The notes under the pieces are model-generated. The model was not told the origin of the DNA. It saw only the letters and a program-made list of their open reading frames with translations, and did no database searches. From assembly GCA_034509735.1 (NCBI GenBank), contig JACGWO010000006.1:35457141-35521140 (forward strand): a stretch of 64,000 bases of DNA, in the 5' to 3' direction. Of this stretch, positions 58,116-64,000 are shown in pieces. Each line of letters opens with the position of its first letter. Position 1 is the first letter of the stretch. Source of the stretch: Sesamum alatum (lineage: Eukaryota > Streptophyta > Magnoliopsida > Lamiales > Pedaliaceae). Both the position numbers and the translations under genes were made by a program.

Positions 58116-58760
58116 AGGTAGATTACAACGATCTTCTAAAATTTGTCATAATTATAAGGGTTAGTTACAACTATATTTCTTGAGATTTGACATAATTATA
58201 CTCTCTTGTTGTTTGAAAAATTCAAATACTCCTCTGAGGTTTGTAATCGTATAACAAATAACCCATTTTCATCCATTTTTATGGGTGAACTGACCAAAAT
58301 ACCTTATACAAATTGAATTATTCTTTTTTTTTAAAATTTTTTTTTGGACTATAATGTGGAGGGAGATGTTTTTTAAGTTTTTTTTTTACATATATAGGAG
58401 CAATAAGCAATTTGCCTCGATTGTTTTTTCTACAATTATAACTAAAAATTCAAGGGCAAAATGGTCAATTTAAGGCCTTTGGTTAAAAATTACAAACTTC
58501 AGGGGGGTATTTGTAATTTTTCAAACAACAAAGGAGTATTTGTACTTATGTCAAACCTCATGAGAGGTGGCTGTAATTTACCTTAATTATCAATATCCTC
58601 CTAAAATTAAAATTCTTCTAACAAATACCCCTTACAATGGGCTCTCGCGAGGAGTACTTGTTAGACGATATTAATTTCATGGGGTATTTCTGTAATATTT
58701 TAACAATAATAGGATATTTGTAATTATGACAAATTTCATGAGTCCCCATCGTAATTTACC
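58116..58760. repeat. Inverted-repeat element interrupted by a family A insertion
   Basis: The left segment 'ggtagattacaacgatcttc' with 'tttgtcataattata' pairs with the right segment ending 'tatttgtaattatgacaaat' and 'catcgtaatttacc'. The intact element would be about 220 bp, related to but distinct from family A. The intervening 58158-58582 is a family A copy. Confidence 0.7.
58158..58582 (-). repeat. MITE family A, inverted orientation, nested
   Basis: Reading on the minus strand, the family core appears in the usual order ('aaggcct.aaattgaccattttgcccttg' and so on). This is the only family A copy in the window in this orientation. The termini are GGGTTAGTTAC and GTAATTTACC. Confidence 0.88.
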
Positions 58761-59558
58761 GAAACATAAAAGCATTTTTTGCATTTTGTAAAATTACAAC
58801 ACACCCACGAGTTTATAATTTTAATTACAATTATACTTTCTATTTAAATACAAAACTTACGCAAATATGTTTTAAAAACATTATACTAACAATTGCAGCT
58901 GTAACTTTATATTAATTTTTTTTTTATAAACCAGAACTAAAGAATTAGTACTATTGTTGGAAGTTCCATGGCCTTCATTACCAATACTATTTACATTTTA
59001 TATAATCATAATATAATTCACTTATCATGTGATCAGTCGAGACTCGAGACCAAAATAAAACGAAGCCCATGACAGAAATAGGCCCCCGGTATTAATGGTG
59101 GACAAAAATCTGGGCACATCTGAGTTTCAGACATGAGTATTTTACACGGATTGGGCATGTTCTTCCACCCCTTTTCACATGCTTTCTCATCAGTAGTCTG
59201 ATCCATTCACCTCTTCCCCCCTCCAATTATCCACACTTAAACAATTCACTCCTTTTTCCCCCCTGAACGTGTCCAATTTCTTACACCAAAATTGCCAATT
59301 TTATGCAACTTTTCTTTACCTCCTACGCCTGGAAGAGGTAAAGAATCAATTCCATTAACCTGAACACTCTTCCAGGATACCTCCCACCTCTTTCCTGTCT
59401 CTTTCTTCCTCCACAGATCACGTTCTTACAGTCATAACTATGTTTTTATTCACTTCATAAACAATGAAACAGTGGACGAAATTAATATACAGCATTTTCC
59501 TTGTACAATAAGTACATGAACAAATCTGTGTAATTTATTTTGAAAGCTACTGATCATC

Positions 59559-59611
<53 letters not shown>

Positions 59612-59717
59612 TTAAGTTCGAGAAATGCTATAGTTTGATGATATAAGTAGTTGCTTTCTTTTTGTTTTGTCTGATATATGAATTCAAGCTTATAGATTTT
59701 AGACAGTGAAAGGAGAC
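58761..59717. other. Promoter and leader of the IQD gene
   Basis: It contains a pyrimidine-rich region at 59160-59410 and the long GA tract listed separately. A 'cacttatcatgtgatcagtc' patch at 59021-59040 resembles half of a family D element. The probable 5' UTR lies to the right of the GA tract. Confidence 0.45.
59563..59609. repeat. GA microsatellite upstream of the IQD gene
   Basis: About 23 GA units end about 110 bases before the start codon, probably in the 5' UTR or core promoter. GA arrays at this position can bind BBR/BPC factors; a role here is only inferred. Confidence 0.9.
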
Positions 59718-61547
59718 ATGGGGAAGACCGGCAGGTGGATAAGAAGCTTCTTGACTGGAAAGAAAGATAAGGAGAAAGATTGTACTAAAATTGAAAGCCA
59801 ACATCATCAGAATTCAGTTAACGCCGGCAATGACCATCGTCCCACCACTCCCGTGTCGATCCCGCAGCCCACGACGCCCAAGGAGAAGCGGCGCTGGAGC
59901 TTCCGACGCTCCTCTGCCACCGCGCCGGGCCGGCAGGATTCGGGTTCTCATGTAGAGAATGTTGCCCCTACCGCCACCGTTACGGATCATCTTGTGGACA
60001 ATGACACCAAGAAGCATGCGTTGGTGGTGGCGGCAGCCACTGCGGCTGCTGCTGATGCGGCGGTGGCGGCGGCCAAGGCCGCCGCTGCCGTGATTCAGCT
60101 CACGACTGCCGCATCCGGCAGGGGTAGTGCAGTTGAAGAGGCTGCTGCTGTCAAGATCCAGTCCGTTTTCCGGGGGTACTTGGTATGCATAATTCTTGAA
60201 AAAAAATCCAGAGAAATTATCCGTAGTTTCAATCTATGTATGTTTCCTTTCCTCGTACAAGGTAAAAAATTGAGGTTGTTTGATGTAATTTCAGGCAAGA
60301 AAAGCTTTGAATGCATTGAAAGGATTGGTGAAGTTGCAGGCACTGGTTAGAGGGCATTTGGTGCGGAAACAGGCGACGGCTACACTCAGGTGCATGCAGG
60401 CATTGGTCACTGCTCAGGCTAGAGCTCGAGAACAACGAATCAGGCTGTCTGAAGACATTAAAACCGTTGATCAAAGGCTTTATAATCACAGGAAATCTAT
60501 GCAGGAGAATCGTTTCAGAAGCCCCAATCACGTCAGTAATTTACCCTTTTGATCTTCACTTCTTTCACAACTTTCTTAGAAATTAGTTCAATTGTTCTAG
60601 ATCACGGCTCTGCCTGACCCCGATTGTATTTTCTATTGCAAATCTTATATTCCATTTCATATATAACCGATACGTGTAAGAGTATTACATCATCAATTTT
60701 ATCTTATGAAAGATTTTATACACCTGGCGTGTGTACACGAATGAGCAGGATTACGACAGAGGGCTCGAAGAGAACATCAAGATTGTGGAGATGGATCTTG
60801 GCGACTACAAGCCAATGACGAAAGCCAGAAACAGCTACTCAAACCTCACACAACTTGACAGAACAGAACACAGAATTTCCACGCACCGCACGTCGATGAA
60901 GCAAGAACACCACCACATCTCACCGGCACCATCAGCAATAACCGATATTAGTCCGAGAACATGCAGCAACCATTTTGAGGAGTACAGCTCGTTCGGAACA
61001 GCACAGAGCAGCCCTCAATGCTATTCAGCGATATCCAAGCCTGATCCAGCTAGGCTGCCATTTGCCTATCCTAGATCAGAGTATGCAGAATCCTTATACA
61101 ATGAGTACCCGTTCTACCCGAATTACATGGCCAACACCGAGTCCTCAAGGGCCAAAGTTCGTTCCCACAGTGCCCCCAAGCAACGGCCCGTTGAGACGTT
61201 TGAGAGGCAGCCTAGCCGGCGGAGGCCTTCTCTTGAAGGCAGAAACGTCCCGAGGGCCGTTAGGATGCAGAGATCATCGTCTCATGTTGGTTCAACCGCT
61301 CAAAACTATCAGTATCCGTGGTCTGTTAAGCTTGATAAATCAGCAATTTCGCTTAAGGACAGTGAGTGTGGATCGACTAGCACCGTGCTTACTAACACCA
61401 ACTATTGCAGATCCTTAGTGGGATTCGAGGTAAGTAACAACGATCCGTTTTTCAGTTTGATCATGTATAAGCTGAATTCCTTAGCATCGTAACTGTTTGT
61501 TGTTTCTTTGTTTACTTTGAGTACAGGTGCAAGGGGCTAGGTACTAA
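59718..61547 (+). CDS. IQ67-domain (IQD) calmodulin-binding protein
   Basis: Four exons are 59718..60182, 60295..60531, 60749..61429 and 61527..61547, all phase 0, giving 467 residues. IQD proteins bind calmodulin and associate with microtubules, scaffolding Ca2+ signals. The start [16 protein letters not shown] is the usual basic N-terminus. An alanine-rich stretch (about 104-126) precedes the IQ67 domain, which begins near residue 140 ([16 protein letters not shown]). Intron 1 falls after codon 16 of that domain, as is characteristic of the family. Exon 2 supplies the remaining IQ units ([27 protein letters not shown]). The C-terminal region carries [29 protein letters not shown] and the terminal VQGARY. 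The last coding exon is 21 bases including the stop, inferred from GAG|GTAAGT and TACAG|GTG sites plus the family-like end; this is the least certain exon. Confidence 0.93.
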
Positions 61548-62481
61548 TTTCTTTGTTGGAGAACAAACAAATCCCGGACCAGAAAACAATCGAAATTCCT
61601 ACAAGAAGTATCTTATTTCTAAACCTCCTAGAAATTTGTAATAATTTTTCAGTTGATTTGATGAGCAATGTGTTAAAGCTCTTGATGTGTAGTTTTTTCA
61701 GTTCATCCTTGTTGGTTTTCATGTTTGGTTACTGCATTTTAGTTGTGAGTTTAAGCCAGAATTTGCAGGGCTACTTAACTACCTCAATCAATTGTAAACA
61801 GTTTGATTTGTTCATATAGTTTGAAGAAATTTCCTTTGTGACCATAAAATCTGCACCAATGGGATGATCATTTCAGTTAAATCACAGATGACGTCATTTT
61901 TATACATATAAAATATAGGGATAATTACTTCGTTCTCTCCTAAAATTTAGGATAATTACACATAAACTTCATGTGACTTGAAAAATTACATCTCGAGCAA
62001 AAATGAATTTTATTTGATTTTTTTGTTAACACTACAAAGATATAATCTTACTGACAAGATATCAAGTACCAATTTGACTTATCACATAAAGTATATATTG
62101 AATGACAACTACTTTGATCTTGTCACTATATAATTATTAGTGACAAGAATTATGTATAAAATTGTCACTACAGATAATTAGTGACACATATATAGTGACA
62201 AACTTAGGAAAAATTGCAATTTCTTGATGAAGACGGGGTTTCAACTATAAGTTGGCCCCTGGCTTCATATCTGCAAAAATCAATCACAGACCATTTTATA
62301 TGCAACCGGAGAAGGAGAAATTTTCAGTGTTTGTGGAGAAGGAGCGGGAGTCGACGGAAATTAATCGGAAAAATTGCAATTGCGATTATAGTAAGTTTTT
62401 TTTTCTTAAAATTTTACGTTATATAAGCTTTTTTTTTTGCTCGTTTCTTATAGTGATGATTTTTTTTTTTTTGGTGAAGAT
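61548..62481. other. 3' region of IQD, then transposon-like sequence
   Basis: After the 3' UTR, 61919-62020 is the left end of a family B element without its right half. At 62060-62210 the motifs 'ttgtcacta' and 'tagtgacaa' alternate several times in both orientations, like the subterminal repeats of a CACTA-type element; no CACTA terminus was located. Short ORFs at 62214-62485 have no recognised domain. Confidence 0.5.
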
Positions 62482-62939
62482 ATGACAGATCAAAACAATA
62501 TTGTAATTGTTATATTTTATGGAGATCAAGGAATTGAGTCATATGATTGTGTGGGTTATGATCGTTCGGCTCCCCGATTTATGAAAATATGTCGTAGTAC
62601 TACATTTGTTGAACTGGAGTCAATTTTATTTGAACAACTTAGCCTCCATAGGGTTGATTGTAAGTTGCAAATATATTTGAAATACACAAGCTGTTGTGGT
62701 GGTCGGTGGTGGGAGACGGTGTTGCAAATTAAGATAGATGAAGATGTGCAATTTTTTTTCAGTCCCGCGAGTGGAAATTCGTATGTTGATATTTTTTGTT
62801 GAAACAGAGAAGATTTGTGATAATATCGTACAAGATGACCCATTTGTTGATGACTGGGGCGCATACATGTCTATGTTAACACAAGATACGCTCAACTTGC
62901 CAGCAATTACTCAAGCGATGGACATGGTTGGGCTAAATT
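62482..62939 (+). pseudogene. MuDR-type transposase N-terminal domain, frameshifted fragment
   Basis: ATG at 62482 (MTDQNNIVIVIFYGDQGIE) opens a frame whose features fit the N-terminal domain of plant Mutator-like transposases: a beta-strand start of 'IVIxYG' type, a middle 'TTFVELESILFEQL', and 'DEDVQFFFSPASGNSYVDIF'. The frame stops at 62802. A one-base change in the T6 run at about 62792-62797 joins it to a second frame (FVETEKICDNIV to AMDMVGLN) ending at 62939. The zinc-finger and DDE catalytic parts of a full transposase are absent. The domain match is from memory of family features, so moderate. Confidence 0.6.
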
Positions 62940-62943
62940 AAGA

Positions 62944-63640
62944 TCATGCAGGTCCATCCACATACCACCATGACGACAGGTCCATGGCTAAATGTCCTCC
63001 ATGTGTTGCAAAATACAATAGGGACACACAATTGCTGGTGGCATCAGGACACAATAACCCACCAAGAATGCACAAAGCACATACACGTGCCTCTTGCAAT
63101 ACTTCCTCCAAGGGACTGTCATCATTACATGTGTTGACCACCAGCCAGTCATGTACGACGGGTAGTCTTGTCCAAGAGCCCTTAAATGCATTATCCGGCG
63201 GAACAAACCTCAATAAGTCATAACAATATTTCTACCATTGTGGAATTGTGTGCCGCGTATCTACTCCCGTGATAGGATTACCGCCCACCGGAAGGTGCCA
63301 GATAATGGTGATGTCCTGCAGTGTAACAGTAGCCTCCCCTATCGGCAAATGGAAATTATGAGTTTTGGGCCGCCATCTCTCCACTAATGTGGTAATGAGG
63401 TGTTGATGAATTTCAATATGACCACATCGAAAAACTCCCAAAAAAATCATGTGATATAGTGCTTGTAGAACTCGAGGATGATGTGGGATTACTTGAAGAT
63501 TTCGAAAAAAAAGTAGTATCGCCACGCCGTATTATTAAGTGTGTGTCCTGATTTTCGAACACATCTTCGGAACGATGATTTCTTTGATAATATAATACAC
63601 TTATATCACGTGGACCCCAAATTCGCCATAATATAACTAC
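62944..63640 (-). pseudogene. Plant mobile domain (PMD/MAIN-like) protein, degraded
   Basis: Minus strand. Segments in order are WGPRDISVLYYQRNHRSEDV, RRGDTTFF, then (new frame) HHPRVLQALYHMIFLG. After these come ERWRPKTHNFHLPIGEATVT with LQDITIIWHLPVGGNPITG, and FKGSWTRLP. This order is that of the plant mobile domain, found in MAINTENANCE OF MERISTEMS-like proteins and in transposons. A shift in a T8 run near 63509-63516 and an in-frame TAG at 63231-63229 break it. The frame then runs on to 62944. No sure start codon was found. It ends 4 bases from the end of the convergent MuDR-type fragment, suggesting that both belong to one decayed element. The alternative is a host MAIL gene copy that became a pseudogene. 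Confidence 0.7.
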
Positions 63641-64000
63641 AAAAAAAAAAAAACACTAAAAATATACAAAAATATAAAATTTCTAAACCAGAGTGTTTTG
63701 AATTGTTGGGGTGAAGTGAAGAAAATGTCTTCACTTCATCCCCTTTTATATACATCCGAAATCCAGCCTTCACGTGGTTTCTAACCCCATCTCTCGCAGA
63801 ATATTGTCAGGCAGGTTTTGACCCGCCTGACACTTCTTGCTAAAACGGGGTTCAAACCCCGTCTTCGCCTAAATTAAAACTGGGTGTCAAACGACACCAA
63901 TTTTTATTTTTTTTTTACATATTTTAAAGAAATTTTCTCGGAATTTTGGTCCTGCATGAATTAATTTTCGCAATTTTATATTGTAACTTTGAAAATTTGG
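63641..64000. other. Right edge, no gene seen
   Basis: A short inverted pair, 'caggcgggttttgacccgcctg'-like at about 63811-63831 and 'aacggggttcaaaccccgt' at 63844-63862, gives two small hairpins in a row. No ORF is recognised. Confidence 0.5.

Noticed and set aside
1..64000. CRISPR arrays, bacterial operons or phage modules
   Set aside because: No regularly spaced direct repeats; introns, plant gene families and plant transposons show this is nuclear plant DNA.

Overview
The window is a piece of nuclear DNA from a flowering plant, almost certainly a eudicot. Genes are interrupted by GT-AG introns, intergenic DNA is very AT-rich, and the gene families are plant-specific (EPFL peptide, chlorophyllase, VAN3-binding/FORKED-like, IQD). 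Plant-type transposable elements fill the gaps. I cannot name the species from sequence alone; an asterid is only a guess.

Eight host genes are supported. From left to right they are: the 5' end of an acireductone dioxygenase gene (minus, running off the left edge); an EPFL4/5/6-type secreted peptide (plus, 9.1-9.5 kb); RNA polymerase III subunit RPC9 (minus, 11.5-13.1 kb); chlorophyllase (minus, 15.4-16.7 kb, with a one-base frameshift near its 3' end); a VAN3-binding/FORKED-like protein (minus, 21.5-25.2 kb, seven exons); a single-exon plastid TPR protein resembling SLOW GREEN 1 (plus, 42.1-43.1 kb); a secreted, probably GPI-anchored protein with two EGF-like modules (minus, 44.3-45.4 kb); and a calmodulin-binding IQD protein (plus, 59.7-61.5 kb). 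I rebuilt exon structures from splice sites, reading frame and family resemblance; there is no transcript evidence. The genes have unrelated functions and are not co-regulated as a group.

The space between them is a transposon landscape. Most copies belong to several families of non-autonomous inverted-repeat elements (MITEs), many with 9-bp target-site duplications, which points to the Mutator superfamily. Family A (about 425 bp) has at least seven copies, family B (about 475-545 bp, nearly a full-length hairpin) has five plus a fragment, and families C, D and several singletons follow. There are also two clear non-autonomous Helitrons, two PIF/Harbinger-like elements of one family in opposite orientation, two LINE 3' fragments carrying RNase H, one internally deleted Ty1/copia element with an intact 5-bp target duplication, two pairs of LTR fragments, and tRNA-like SINE fragments. 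Several elements are nested, which gives a relative order of insertion.

The right end (62.4-63.6 kb) holds two decayed ORFs in tail-to-tail orientation: a MuDR-type transposase N-terminal domain (plus) and a plant mobile domain protein (minus). No clearly novel system is proven. The most unusual points are this convergent pair, the broken chlorophyllase, the repeated occurrence of frame breaks in homopolymers, and the density and nesting of 9-bp-duplication foldback elements.
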